Origin: Armigeres subalbatus
Lineage: Eukaryota; Arthropoda; Insecta; Diptera; Culicidae
NCBI RefSeq assembly: GCF_024139115.2
Contig: NC_085140.1
Coordinates: 295,831,293-295,895,292 of the forward strand
DNA length: 64,000 nucleotides
Reading direction: 5' to 3'
This document shows positions 21,228-32,234 of the stretch, piece by piece. Within the stretch, counting starts at the first letter, position 1, and every line of letters starts with the position of its first letter. The translations under genes and the position numbers were made by a program. The notes beneath the pieces were generated by a model. The model did no database searches. It was not told where the DNA came from and saw only the letters and a program-made list of their open reading frames with translations.

Positions 21228-22943
21228 CACCATGTTGATTGATAATGAATGAGCATGAGCATGATCGACCGCCCACGGTTGCTACTCCGTTATTGCCAGG
21301 TCAGCTGTAATTACACAGAGAACCAACAGATGAAGTTTGGGACTAACATCATCTTCAATGTGTAAGAACTGGTGACCCAAAAATAAGCAATACCAGCGCC
21401 GGCCGTGTCCGGATGCAGGTCAATGGGTAGGAAAATGTTGACATGATACTCGCTTGGATAGAAGCCGACGAGTCATCTGCACTTCCACGAGAAATCACTG
21501 GTATGTTGGATATATGGGGTAGATATTGTGGCAGGGTTCGTTTTGGTAAACGGTATGCCGTGTATAGCGTGTAGTTTGATCAATTCAAAACATAATCGAA
21601 CGAACATCAATTATTTTAATTACCGACCGCACTAAGCAGAACAACATTTTCGATGACCGGCCGATCGTTCTGCTTACTGACGCGAACTGAATCTTCACTT
21701 TCTAATTAATTTACTCACCCGCACAAAGCAGAACAACATTTCGATGATCGGGCGATCGTTCTGCTAACCGCACAAAGCAGAACAAATTATGTAATGACCG
21801 GCCGATCGTTCTGCCTACTAAACATGAATTTTAAATGTAAAGGTAGCCAAACTGATTTTTTTATATTGCGGTTATAAAAATAAATAAATAGATAAAAAGA
21901 TAATATAATAATAATTATTATGATGATAACAATAATAATATTTACAAATTTGATTAAACTCACCCAAATGTTTTCTCTTTCTGTCCAATTTAAATGATAT
22001 TCATTGTTTCCATATGACAGAATAGAAAAGATATATTCAAAACTTACATATTTAGCATTACCTTACTTTCCAATACTGTACTGACACAACAATGTCAGTC
22101 ATTTAATCACTATATTCCAACATTTATTAATTCAATTCGATTTATTTGCATTTCCATTAGATGTATTGCATCAACCCCACAACTCATGCTTTTGTAGCTT
22201 ATTTATTTCTTTATTCCTCTATACCGTTTACACGATCCGTATATTTGTTTTCGTTTGTTCGATTATTAATCACCAGATTCCTTATTCTCTTCCTTAATTT
22301 CCTTTGTCTCGGTTCTGTTCACAACCGCCTTCCAATTCCCAATATTAATCAACCTAAAATCTTTTCACTCCACCTTCATCAGCTGACTCTTACGATATCC
22401 TTTATTTTCCACGCTATCTTAAGCGCTCGGTCAGTCCGCTAACCCTCTTACTGCCATACCCAGTAACCCTTCCACTTCTCGAACCATTTCCCTTTTACTC
22501 TTCCTCTTCCTTTTTACCGTCAACTCAGCACATTCATCCAGTTCACAATCCTTTTTTCTTCTGAAAGCCCTCCAAAAACTCCCACCCCTTCACGAATTCC
22601 AAGCTGGACACTTATCATCCCCGTCGCCACTCTTTCTTTGGATCACCAACTCTAAACCCCACCACAAATTCCAATATTCTCACTTCCCACCCTCCTGTGC
22701 AACACAAACTTCCGACTTCCAACATCCAACCCCTTCCACAAGTTTCAAACTTCCGTAGTAATCTTTCGGTACTACACACTATTTATTTCGAATTCAACTT
22801 TCAAAAAATAATGTTGTGCTTGACAGCTTTTTCTTCGTTACGTAAATTTTTTTGCGTTGGTTCTACGTCATGGCACACTTCGAACTCCTATGATTTTGAG
22901 CGTCAAAGGTCACATAAAATCACCATGTTGATTGATAATGAAT
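21228..22943 (-). mobile_element. Non-coding 1.67-kb retroelement with 23-bp target duplication
   Basis: The body (21251-22920) ends on the minus strand in ATCATGCTCATGCTC, a short tandem tail. It is flanked by perfect 23-bp direct copies beginning CACCATGTTGATTGATAATG (21228-21250 and 22921-22943). No reading frame of family significance is present on either strand. Near 21620-21830 it contains about three copies of a module CCGCACAAAGCAGAACAACA followed by GGCCGATCGTTCTGC. A 5'-truncated relative is at 43760-44248. It must be moved in trans by a LINE. Confidence 0.7.
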
Positions 22944-23054
22944 CTTCGATTATGTCAGTTCTCTGATCCACTGTTCACCCAGCGAATCGTCTATCAAAAG
23001 TAATTATTCAACGTAAATATGACATTTTAACTAATTCGGTTTCAACATTGTATA

Positions 23055-23273
23055 ATTCAACCGTCTAAGGCGAATTAAGCGCTCTCCATTTAATTCCACT
23101 AGTTAATTTTCGTTATCTTTGCAGATACGTATTTCGAAATCTCGAAGTCGAGTCAAGTACGAGACACTGAAGACGACCACACAGTTGTGGTCGAAATACG
23201 TATCTGCAAAGTTAACGAAAATTAACTAGTGGAATTAAATGGAGAGCGCTTAATTCGCCTTAGACGGTTGAAT
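23055..23273. mobile_element. Palindromic MITE, complete copy of the CGAGACACTGAAGAC family
   Basis: The arms ATTCAACCGTCTAAGGCG...CTCTCCATTTAATTCCACTA and their reverse complement meet around CGAAGTCGAGTCAAGTACGA. The unit is nearly a full palindrome of 219 bp. Related pieces occur at 18666-18795, 29924-30116, 30180-30306 and 37997-38116. There is no coding capacity, and the target duplication is not certain. Confidence 0.75.
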
Positions 23274-23954
23274 ACATTCCACTAAAAGAGCTTTATATAT
23301 TTTTCTGGGATTGTATAATTATTCCTGTTGCGAATTCAACTGTCCAAAGCTGAGCTAATTGCACCGCCGCCCGCAATGCGATAAATTTCTGTTCGATCGA
23401 TGAATTTCTTCACAGGTCTCTAAATTTCTAAGTTTTGAATATTTACAACGTTTTGAAACAACGCCACACAAGCCGAATTGATAAACGAAAATATCGTCCA
23501 AATTGGTCGATCAATGTGCAAGTAGAATCGTGACACAAAAAAACCTGGAATAACCAAGCGAATGTTCCTGATAACGTAGTTTATTCCCAGGTTAAATTGT
23601 TTTGATTCTATTTTCAACAAAAGTTATGCAAGATTCTATTTTTATTGTTCAATCAAACAGAAATTTGCTTATTCATCTTTGACATACCAGTGTGAACCAG
23701 ATTAGTTGATTGGACCGAAGAGAAGTATAAGGGTTATTAAAAAGCCACGTAGCTCCATTATTCCACCAACCAACAGTGCGCTTCTTATACGTATTAATTT
23801 ACCTTCTCGAGTATTCAAGCGTCAACGGGCGTGTGGTCTACATACCGGCCCCCTGACCCCGACCTCCATGATTCGAACCCAGTCTGCCGCACTTAACTTT
23901 CTTTTAAAATAAAAATTATCAATCATATAAGGCAACATATTGAAATTCTTACCT

Positions 23955-24232
23955 ATTCCTTGTGGAAAATTTTCATAAAGCATTTGATTAAAAATCATAC
24001 GTTGATTTTCCTCAGTGTGAATATTGCGAGCAGCGACCCAGCAATAGAGTCGTGTCGCATTTGTTTGGGGGACCGTATCAATTATGTAAACTTTACAGTT
24101 GAAAGCTTGTCCCATCCCTAGCAAAATCACTGGATTTATTGTGGTTTTATAGAAGACTTGAAGAATTATTGATGTCTTTAAACGCGTGGCGTGATATAAC
24201 CTTAAATGGAACTTGGGATAGAACGATTATGA
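23955..24232 (-). CDS. Unrecognised open exon-like segment
   Basis: On the minus strand a frame is open from about 24232 to 23955. It ends MLYENFPQGI directly before a splice-donor match GTAAGA, with possible acceptor AGs near its upstream end. The stretch includes LLGMGQAFNCKVYIIDTV and RLYCWVAARNIHTEENQR. I do not recognise a family. It may be an exon of a host gene, a pseudo-exon or chance. A downstream minus-strand frame at 23420-23620 cannot be linked with confidence. Confidence 0.25.
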
Positions 24233-24249
24233 GTGAATTTTAGTCATTT

Positions 24250-25129
24250 ATCATATTCAGCTGCTCTTCTTTCTCTTTTGCAAGTTTTTCTCTTATGTCA
24301 ATTAACTTAAAGGTATATTTCATCTTTGTGAATTTAATGCATTTCCACAGTTTTTTGTGTGACATTTTGTTCAATTTTTTTGTCTTTTTTGGGACTAGAT
24401 ACTGATATATGTATGAAGAAGGTTAATTTGCCAAATGTTGAACGGTTAAAATCCAAGCCTATTAATGAACGCACGTGCAATCTATATGGGTGTTCAACAA
24501 TAGGCAAAAATGTCAGCCTTTTAATATTTGAAAATTTCTTTTATTTATGACAATGATTATGATTGTGATATAAAATCCAAAACTATCACCTTCAATACAG
24601 TGTCTTCGATATAGAACAATGCATAAAGGAATTATTGGCAAGCAAAAAAATACTAGATAGAAATAATAGAACGAAAGGAAACAAATTACATTCTCTACGC
24701 GGTTTATGAATAGACCCTCATCACCATTAACACCTGAATGGTTGTAAATTTCCACGCTCGTTTCAACGCAATAGCGGATCCGTTGTTTTGATCTGCCTCA
24801 CGATCAGGTATAAGGTGGATAACACCAATTTTAACTGGACAATCGACCCATCAGGATGTCCAGATTTTGCGATCATTTCTATTTAAATATATATCCATCA
24901 TTGACCTACCATTGCCTGACGCAACTGTTCAGTTTTGCGCTGTATATACCAATTGGGACTGGGAATCCAAGCGTTTAAATTCTAACCGACTGAGTTAATC
25001 TGTGATAAAAAATTATAAGGTTATAAACAGAAAATAGGTGAGTTTACTATCTATACATGAGTTTGATCTAAATAACCGAAAGTTTGGAGCTTTAGTAGAA
25101 AATAATTCAAGAGTGAAGTGAGTAATATA
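24250..25129. other. Unassigned sequence
   Basis: No element or gene recognised. A TATATA stretch at 24888-24894 and an initiator-like TTCAGTT at 24928 are spaced too far apart for a standard core promoter. Confidence 0.2.
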
Positions 25130-25960
25130 AAAAATATTGGAAGTACGCGCAATAAACACTGTCCTTTAAATTCGCGGCAGCCTTAATTAGAGTGCATCGC
25201 ACAGCGCATTTATTTCAATAAGTGATCAGTATTATTCCAACGATAAATCTTCCCACCGGAAAGTTTCCCTTCCCACCGCCGCACCGTATCTATGGAATTG
25301 GATCGCCATATCACATGCCGCATCCAACAACTTATTCACCACTTTATCGGCTACCGATAGGCCTCCCCCTTATCGGATCGCATGTCTAATTGTAGAAAGA
25401 CAAGTGTCCGTCAACAGCCTCGAACTCGATGAATTGGTCAATAAATAGATATGTCCCGGGCCCTTATCACGGGTAGCATTTGTACTCCGAAGCCTACCTT
25501 CCATCATTTTACGGGCGCATCGTTTGACATCGAACAAATCTTATCTGCCTGACTAAGGCCTTTTTACGAGGGGGTCTCAGCCCGTTATCAGGCCCGTCTT
25601 GCCTAATAGCGCGATGTAAAACAATACTTTCATCCGCTATTTACAAGCAGCGGGCCTTTTGCTTCGCATAAAGATTGATGAATTTACAACGCCAATCGAG
25701 TGGGATTATTGTCAAAAGGGGGAAGCTCCCTTTATGAGTGGGGATCGGACACCGGGCGGGGTTCAATTTACGACAGTTGAATTGTTTCATTGATTGATAA
25801 CCGCAAATCTAGCGCTGCGCGCGAATGGTTCTATTGTTGTTTCCAATCAAGACACTCTGCTGCTGATGATGCGTCGTCATTCTAAATCTTTCCGAACCGA
25901 ACGGCAGTGGCGGGCAGTCGGACGAGAGTCAGATAAAAAGTTAAACGTGTAACCGCTAGC
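25130..25960. promoter_or_regulatory. Non-repetitive island with clustered GATA-type motifs
   Basis: About 0.8 kb is clearly richer in G and C than its surroundings and shows no repeat structure. WGATAR matches, either strand, occur near 25464, 25541, 25585, 25795 and 25932, more than the roughly 1-2 expected by chance in this length. It may be a conserved regulatory element or promoter-proximal region of a gene outside the recognised set. No exon was identified. Confidence 0.25.
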
Positions 25961-26230
25961 TTGCTGAATATTGATTGTTGAGATTAATCACGTCAGGATC
26001 CATTTTCAAAATAACTTGATAATTTTTGGAATAGCGATTGTGCTCTTAATTCAAATTATTTTGGTCAACCCATGCACCCAACAGAAAGAATAGATTTCGA
26101 TACAGTTACGCCTATTTGATAAAAAGTTCCTAGAAATGTTTGTATAGATCAAATATTTATCGAGATTTGTAAGCTCAAAAACACGAGCTGGGGTAATTTT
26201 TTTTATTGCGTCGCACTTATTTTGAATGTA

Positions 26231-26445
26231 TTATCAATTCAGTAGAAAACCGAATTATCCGCCAGCGAAGTTGGATTTTTCTCACAATCCATACGTTAAA
26301 TCTAGTTTCGGAAGTGGTGCGCTGTATAGCGCATCACCAAATGAAAACAGCGCACCACTTCCGAAGTTAGGTTCAGCGTACGGATTGTGAGAAAAATCCA
26401 ACTTCGCTAATCGCCCATTTCGGTTTTCTACTGAATGGATGATAA
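26231..26445. mobile_element. Hairpin MITE (about 100-bp arms)
   Basis: TTATCAATTCAGTAGAAAAC...GCGAAGTTGGATTTTTCTCA...AGTGGTGCGCTGT is mirrored by ACAGCGCACCACTTCCGAAG...GGTTTTCTACTGAATGG. The central loop is only about 20 nt. The element is non-coding and its ends are not exactly defined. Confidence 0.7.
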
Positions 26446-27562
26446 ACTAAGTTTATTATAGTGCCTATTCTTGGTTAAATTACCATTAGAATTTTTCCCG
26501 TTCGAAAATATTCCAATCTGAACAAGGATGAATGTCAAAATGATGTCGTCCAACCCAGTACAGATATGTTGCAGCGCCATTATAGAAGGAGAGTTTTTTC
26601 AGCATCAGCTAACATTTTTTCCTGTAGTTGTTTAACCTTGTGTTCTCTATTTCGGAAAACGATCAGCTTGAGATCTGGCTGAGCTACGAGTCCAGGATAA
26701 AGCGCATACAGCATTTCCAGTAGAAATCGTATAGAAGACGTTGAAGATTACAATCACTAAACTAGATTGCCATAATCTCCGGTTTATCCAGTTTCTGCAT
26801 GTAGCTGAGCTCAAAAAATTCGGTAATAAATCCGCTTATCCCGAGTGACATTTCACGTTTTATAACCGTGTTGAAGGCCTTGATTCATTTTACAGGAATG
26901 CTATACAACTTCTGTAGATCAGGATCTTTCACTATCCTTCGCTTTACAGCTCGCGGTTCCCTCAAGGCAACTTCGTTCGATTCACTGATTTCCGTCAGCA
27001 TTACAGTGTTCTTTGGATGGGCAACTATAGAACTTCCAGCCGTTTTCTGCCAAATTATGCTGTCGTACAGCTGTCTGCAGCATCTTTCTTCAAAAAAGTA
27101 TTTGTTATGGCTCCCACTATATCACAGTATAAATGCCGTACCATTAACTCTTGACCGTCCAATAACTCCACGCTGCAGAGGCAATCTATTCTACTGGCTC
27201 TCTGATATAACTTTGTCAGTCACAAAATCTGCAAGCTATGCAAAAAAAAGGGTCAGCGATTGTTTCCTGTAGGTAAAACCCTGAAGAAAGTTTCAAGTTG
27301 ACCTTCTTCGATCGTAAAAGTCAGAATGCATCAGCTCAGCTTCAGTTGTCTGAACTGTAAAAGTTGACAAGTTTCTACCAAGATACCTTCATTCCGTTCT
27401 GCCCGATACTTTAACAAGGCTTCCGAACTGAAGCAATGATAGCCTGAACACATAACACTTCCATTTGATTTTTGTCAATTTTTGACTCACAAAAACTGTC
27501 ATAACTCCAACATTTCTCAACCGATCATAGAGATCCGCATATCGTTGGAGAGAAGAAGAGTG
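26446..27562. other. Unassigned sequence with one long but unsupported frame
   Basis: A 134-codon plus-strand frame at 26868-27272 has no family motif. The opposite strand carries a similar-length open stretch with QLYDSIIWQKTAGSSIVA that I also cannot place. It may be decayed retrotransposon coding sequence. Confidence 0.2.
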
Positions 27563-27760
27563 TACAGTCAAACCTCCATGAGTCGATATTGAAGGGACCA
27601 TCGACTCATGGAAATATCGAGATGCGGAAAAGAAAATCTTTGGGAAGCTGTTTGAAGGGACCATCTTAGTAGTCCATAAAATATTTTTTAATATGGCATA
27701 ATTTGCTTCCATGAGTCGATATCGAGTCATAGAACATCGACTCATGGAGGTTTTACTGTA
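27563..27760. mobile_element. Tc1/mariner-type MITE (194 bp)
   Basis: TA borders (27563-27564 and 27759-27760) enclose CAGTCAAACCTCCATGAGTC...GACTCATGGAGGTTTTACTG, inverted repeats of about 23 bp with one mismatch. The motif ATGAGTCGATAT recurs internally, so subterminal repeats are present. TA duplication and CAGT ends are typical of Tc1/mariner or pogo elements. Confidence 0.8.
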
Positions 27761-27766
27761 ATAAAA

Positions 27767-28009
27767 TACAGTATCCCCCCGCTTATCCGGACCTCGCTAG
27801 TCCGACGACTCGTTAGTCCGGATCTCACTAATTCGGAATTTTCCGGATTAAAAAGTATCAACACCCATTTAAACACATTATGCTGTCAGTTTTCAAATTC
27901 GTGCTGTGATTTTGTTTTGGTTCGTTTGTTTGGATTTGACAGTCGGATTAACGAGAGAAACCCCGATAGTCCGGCCATACATTTGTCGGATCAGCGAGGG
28001 TATACTGTA
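27767..28009. mobile_element. pogo/Tigger-type MITE (239 bp)
   Basis: TA borders (27767-27768 and 28008-28009) enclose CAGTATCCCCCCGCTTATCC...CAGCGAGGGTATACTG. CTTATCCGGA and TAGTCCGG words repeat inside. It lies only 6 bp from the preceding MITE and is of a different family. The CAGT and GCTTATCCG type ends resemble pogo/Tigger. Confidence 0.7.
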
Positions 28010-28659
28010 TAAAAATAGAGACAGCCATAGGGCACTGCACGGACTGCTTTGTCTCTTTCTCGCTGCAAAGAAATTAGAAAACAACAAGCCCAGTAAACGT
28101 CAAAATTTATGAGGAACGAAATAGAAACAGATTTTTCAGTGCCCTATAGGTATTGAAATTGGCCGCCATCTTTGATTTTTTTAAAACTATTTGTCCGCTC
28201 AGTTCACAACCACCGATTTTTAATATTTATACACCGATGAAAAGCTTAGCTTATATTGTGCATTGCGTTGAAAAATCTCAGCTGTATGTTTTATTCTATC
28301 AAAAGTTATGTAGATTAACCAAATTATTTTGTTAAGGCCCATCTGACCAACGAACATTATTTTTATGGTTAATATTATACTATGACGTCAGTTAGTTCCT
28401 TGATTTCATACACTGTTTTAGGCCAAATTTGTTTCGAAAATGAAAAGCATATCTACAACAATATTTTATTTGAAGAGCTCAAAAGTTTTGAGCATAACCC
28501 AGCCGTATTCAAGTCATTGTATTAAATGAATCAAGAATTTTGGTATTGGTGATTATAAAGGCTACTTTTTATTATTCTGCATTTATTTTTCTCAACATGT
28601 TACCTATGAAAAATACGAGAATAGTAAAAAGTGGTCTTTTAGTTTCGCTTGCTTGTTTG
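28010..28659. other. Unassigned AT-rich sequence
   Basis: No gene or element recognised. Confidence 0.25.
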
Positions 28660-28866
28660 TACAAAGGATTCTGTTTTTACACGATTTTTTTTTCGCTCGT
28701 GTTTTTGATCGCGTGACTTCAACTTACCACCAAAATTTTCGCAACATGTTTCAAAAAATCCATAATAAATCAAAGAAAAATCACATGATAATTAATATGC
28801 GTAGAACATTCAGGATGAATGTAAAATTGAGAAAATGTGAATCGTGTAAAAACAGAATCCAGTGTA
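28660..28866. mobile_element. mariner-type MITE (203 bp)
   Basis: TA borders (28660-28661, 28865-28866) enclose ends CAAAGGATTCTGTTTTTACA and TGTAAAAACAGAATCCAGTG, inverted repeats of about 21 bp after the first few bases. The 76-codon frame inside is a by-product. Confidence 0.7.
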
Positions 28867-28989
28867 TTGGTATAAAAAAATGAAGTAAAAATTCTAACTT
28901 TTCCATAGCCAAGGTGTTTATTTAGACATGGAATACACACTAGTTGATATTTTTTGTATATCGTCATTATGGCGAAAAGATTCGTTTTA

Positions 28990-29511
28990 GGGGAAGAGGC
29001 CCCAAAACGCCTCCCCCCCCCCGATGCAAAACGCCTTTTGTGGTTTCCCTCATATTTACCGTCATTAATATGTCCGGAACAAAACTAGATCTAAAATTAT
29101 GTAGGATAGGCGAAGAAAGTTTCGAAATAGTGCATGGGAAGGTCGGAAAAACCGAAAATTTCCACATTTTGAAGAAACATCTAACATTTTGGCGAGGCAA
29201 AACGCCCTAGTGGCAATAACCTACAAAGTACTTGCGTCTCCACGGACTATCCATACTAAAATGCTGATTCGCCGACGCGTGGTACTTTGTTCCCTAGGAG
29301 CCGCCAGCTGAAAGGCGTTTTGCCTCATGAGTTTTCCGGCAACAAAATATCACCACTTTTTTGAAATGTGAATATTATCAATATGATTGAGATTTTTGAC
29401 AATTTTTGAATGGCATCAACTAGCTATCTTGTTTAACTGATGCATAATGTAAAAATACCCATGAATAGCGTTACAAATAAGACAATAGAGCAGTGTTTGC
29501 TTAGCTAGGGC
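28990..29511. mobile_element. GGGGAAGAGGCCCC-family MITE, right end lost
   Basis: GGGGAAGAGGCCCCAAAACG at the left end and the following 0.5 kb match the complete copy at 59338-59871, with scattered differences. The match stops at GCTTAGCTAGGGC (29511), so the right inverted repeat is missing. The left border is TA. Confidence 0.8.
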
Positions 29512-29589
29512 TAGGGCTTAGCTAGAACGAGCTCCAACTTTTGTAATATAAATATGTGCGTAATGCATTTTGTGATTATCAGATTAGCT

Positions 29590-29923
29590 AGTCACACATC
29601 TGCTAGGTGGCGCTAGCTTATTTGCAATAATTTAGTGAGGTGGATATCTCGAGATCTATAAGACTTAGAAAGATTTTGTCTTCTACAAAGTTGTTCGGCT
29701 AGCCATAACATTTATGATGGAGACTAGTTTAGTTTGGAATTCATACGCATAGCGGCGCTAGTGTATAAGAAATAACCTGTCAGGTTAAATGTTTTTAAAT
29801 CCGTTAGAGTTAGAAAGTGGCCATCTTCTACAAAGTTATCCGAATTATCTGTAAGGTTGGTTATTATGCAAGATTTAAAAGGGTAGTCAAAACCAGAAGT
29901 TTAGTTTGAAACCGCAATACTCC
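29590..29923 (-). repeat. 145-bp repeat units in minus orientation
   Basis: CTTCTACAAAGTTGTTCGG (29679) and CATCTTCTACAAAGTTATCC (29821), each with a GGCGCTAG...ATAAGAAATAACCTGTCAGG stretch, are reverse complements of the plus-strand array at 30307-31060. At least two diverged units are present. Confidence 0.65.
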
Positions 29924-30116
29924 CATGTCATAAGACGAGTTAGAACAATCCCATTGAATTCCACCACTTAATTGTATCCTGACAGATACGTATTTCGACC
30001 TCAACAGTAAGGCCGTCTTCAGTGTCTCGTACTTGACTCGACTTGTCGAGTCAAGTCAGATGCAGCAATTAACTGAGTCAATGGTCTAATGATGTTCTAA
30101 CTCGTCTTATGACATG
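29924..30116. mobile_element. CGAGACACTGAAGAC-family MITE with perfect 23-bp ends
   Basis: The ends CATGTCATAAGACGAGTTAG and CTAACTCGTCTTATGACATG are perfect inverted repeats extending to 23 bp. The interior has GACAGATACGTATTTCGACC and GTCTTCAGTGTCTCGTACTT. It separates the oppositely oriented 145-bp repeat blocks. Confidence 0.7.
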
Positions 30117-30179
30117 TGAAAACATTCCACTAAAAAGCTCAAAATAATTTTCTTACCGCAATACTCGTTGGCGCTCGAG

Positions 30180-30306
30180 TTTAGTCGAATCGATTCAAGT
30201 ACGAGACACTGAAGATGGCCTTACTGTAGAAGTCGAAATATGTATCTGTCGAAGGTAAAACCAAGTGGTGGAATTAAATGGAATTGTACGAACTCGTCTT
30301 ATGGCA
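30180..30306. mobile_element. Half copy of the CGAGACACTGAAGAC MITE family
   Basis: TTCAAGTACGAGACACTGAA...GTGGTGGAATTAAATGGAA...CGAACTCGTCTTATGG corresponds to the right half of the 29924 element. Confidence 0.65.
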
Positions 30307-31060
30307 AGTAACTTTGTAAAATACGGCAATATTCTGAAAATTCCAGATTTTGAGATATTTAACCTATCAGTTTATTTCTTATACACTAGCGCCGCTAAGC
30401 GATTGTGTTTAAACCTAACTTGCCTGCATCATGACGGTTTTCACCACCCGAACAACTTTGTGGAATACGGCAATATTCTGAAAATTTCAGTTTTCGAAAT
30501 ATCTAACCTAGCAGGTTATTTCTTATACACTAGCGCCACCAAGCGGTTATATCTTAATCTAAACCGGCGTTGGTCATAATGGTTTTGACCACCCGAACAA
30601 CTTTGTAGAAGGCGGCAATATTCTAAAAATTGCATATTTTGAGATACCTGACCTATCAGGTTACTTCCAATACACTAGCGCCACCAAGCGGTTGTATTAT
30701 TAACTAAACTTGCTTTCGTCATGATCGTTTTAATCATCCGAACAACTTTGTAGAAGACGGCAATATTGTTAAGATTTCAACTATCGAAATATCTAACCTT
30801 TTAGGTTATTTCCAATTCACTAGCGCCGCCAAGCGGTTGTATTTCAAATTAAACTTTTTTCGTCATGATAGTTTTGCCCTCCCGAACAACTTTGTAGAAG
30901 ACGCTAATATTCTAAAAAATCCAGATTTCGAGATATCTAACCTATCAGGTTATTTCATATCCACTAGCGCCGCCAATCAGTTGAAATCAAAACTAAACTG
31001 ACCTCCATCGCAATGGTTTTGATGATGAATAACCGAACAATTTTTCAGAAGGCGGCAGAT
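30307..31060 (+). repeat. Tandem array of a 145-bp unit, five copies
   Basis: The landmark AACAACTTTG (or its variant) starts at about 30307, 30451, 30596, 30741 and 30885, with a last partial copy at 31036. Each unit has GACGGCAATATTCT, GAGATATCTAACCTATCAGG, CACTAGCGCCGCCAAGCGG and CATGATGGTTTTGACC-like blocks. Periods are 144-151 bp. The 104-codon frame at 30265-30579 spans two units and is not a gene. Confidence 0.8.
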
Positions 31061-32234
31061 TTTTTATTTATGCGTTACTCTTTATTTCCGTGTGATGGTT
31101 TGGCAACGGTTGGAGCGGGTTGCCAAATTTGCCAACTGGTGGGGATCGTCTAAAGATCGTAATCAACTAAAACCCACCCGTGTAAAAAAAAAGAACCGGG
31201 TGTATGTCTATTTTTATTATTGAAAATTGAGGATACACTTTTCCTCTTTCAATCGATATGCTGATCTCTAAGATCGGTTGAGAAATGTTGGAGTTTTGAC
31301 AGTTTTCGTGAGTCAAGAATTGAAAAAATCGAGGGGTCCATAAAAATGATTTCGATCAAGGGGTCAATCTTTCTGAAGAATTCAACTCGGATCCTTAATA
31401 TAGTCGCCGATAGCTTTCGAATGAACATAAATTTAGACATTTTTAAGAACCTCGTGCAAACAGTGGCCCGGTCTCAGCGAGAATTACTCATATATGGTTC
31501 AATGGTACAGGAGAACTTTAACGTGTATTCCGAGCTGAGCACGTTTTCTACAATTGCGATATGGAAAATAAGTCCGCAAGACAGGACAACGACATCACAG
31601 ATAACCGATATTTAGACTGATATACCATACGTGTGTAAATAACCGCAACCGTTGATTCAAATGCATCCAACATTTCGAACACGTTTGGCAATCGTTTGAA
31701 GATGGCGCGATGATCATTACTGTGTAAAACGCAGCCTAAATATAAATGTCAAACGTATTGATTGCGTTCGACGGTAACTTATCCGTTGCGTCCGTATGTA
31801 CTTCCGCAAACAGTTGAGTAGATGACAGTAGTGAGTCAACAAATATCATTTCAAAAATTTACACAAGATTTTCAATAAAATTTGTTCTAGCTTAAATATC
31901 TGTTTGTTCTAGTTAAATATTTGTTCTAGCTTATCTGTGACGACATCTTCGAAAACGATGGTCAAATGGAAAATCCACGAACGCTAATCCACAATAGCCT
32001 TCAATATTTTGACGTGCGTCTCGCGACTCTTTCAAACGTAGGTGTCTCATCATGCCGAATTGATATCCACCTGATCTGTAATAATTGGGGAAGAGATTCG
32101 TTTCTGGGCACCTTTTCGTATCTTTTGACAGAAGGCAGATGCACAACTGCCATTTGTCTATCATGGTAACACGATGTGTTGTGCTCAATACCAAAAGCAG
32201 ATAGACACATCTACTTTATAGTATGAACATTTTA
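31061..32234. other. Unassigned sequence
   Basis: Open frames at 31346-31615 (+) and 31931-32194 (-) show no sure family. The latter contains NIEGYCGLAFVDF, faintly like an RNA-recognition motif, but the rest of the domain is absent. Confidence 0.2.

Noticed and set aside
23820..23900. tRNA on the minus strand, suggested by GGTTCGAATC
   Set aside because: No A box or D-arm lies upstream at the right distance and no cloverleaf can be drawn.
24880..25045. Core promoter with TATATA, TTCAGTT initiator and a GTGAGT donor
   Set aside because: The TATA-to-initiator distance is about 45 bp instead of about 30, and no exon follows.
26868..27272. A 134-codon plus-strand frame
   Set aside because: No family motif, no splice or promoter context, and the opposite strand is about equally open.
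31931..32194. Possible RNA-recognition motif fragment (GLAFVDF)
   Set aside because: Only one short stretch resembles RNP1; the rest of the domain is missing.
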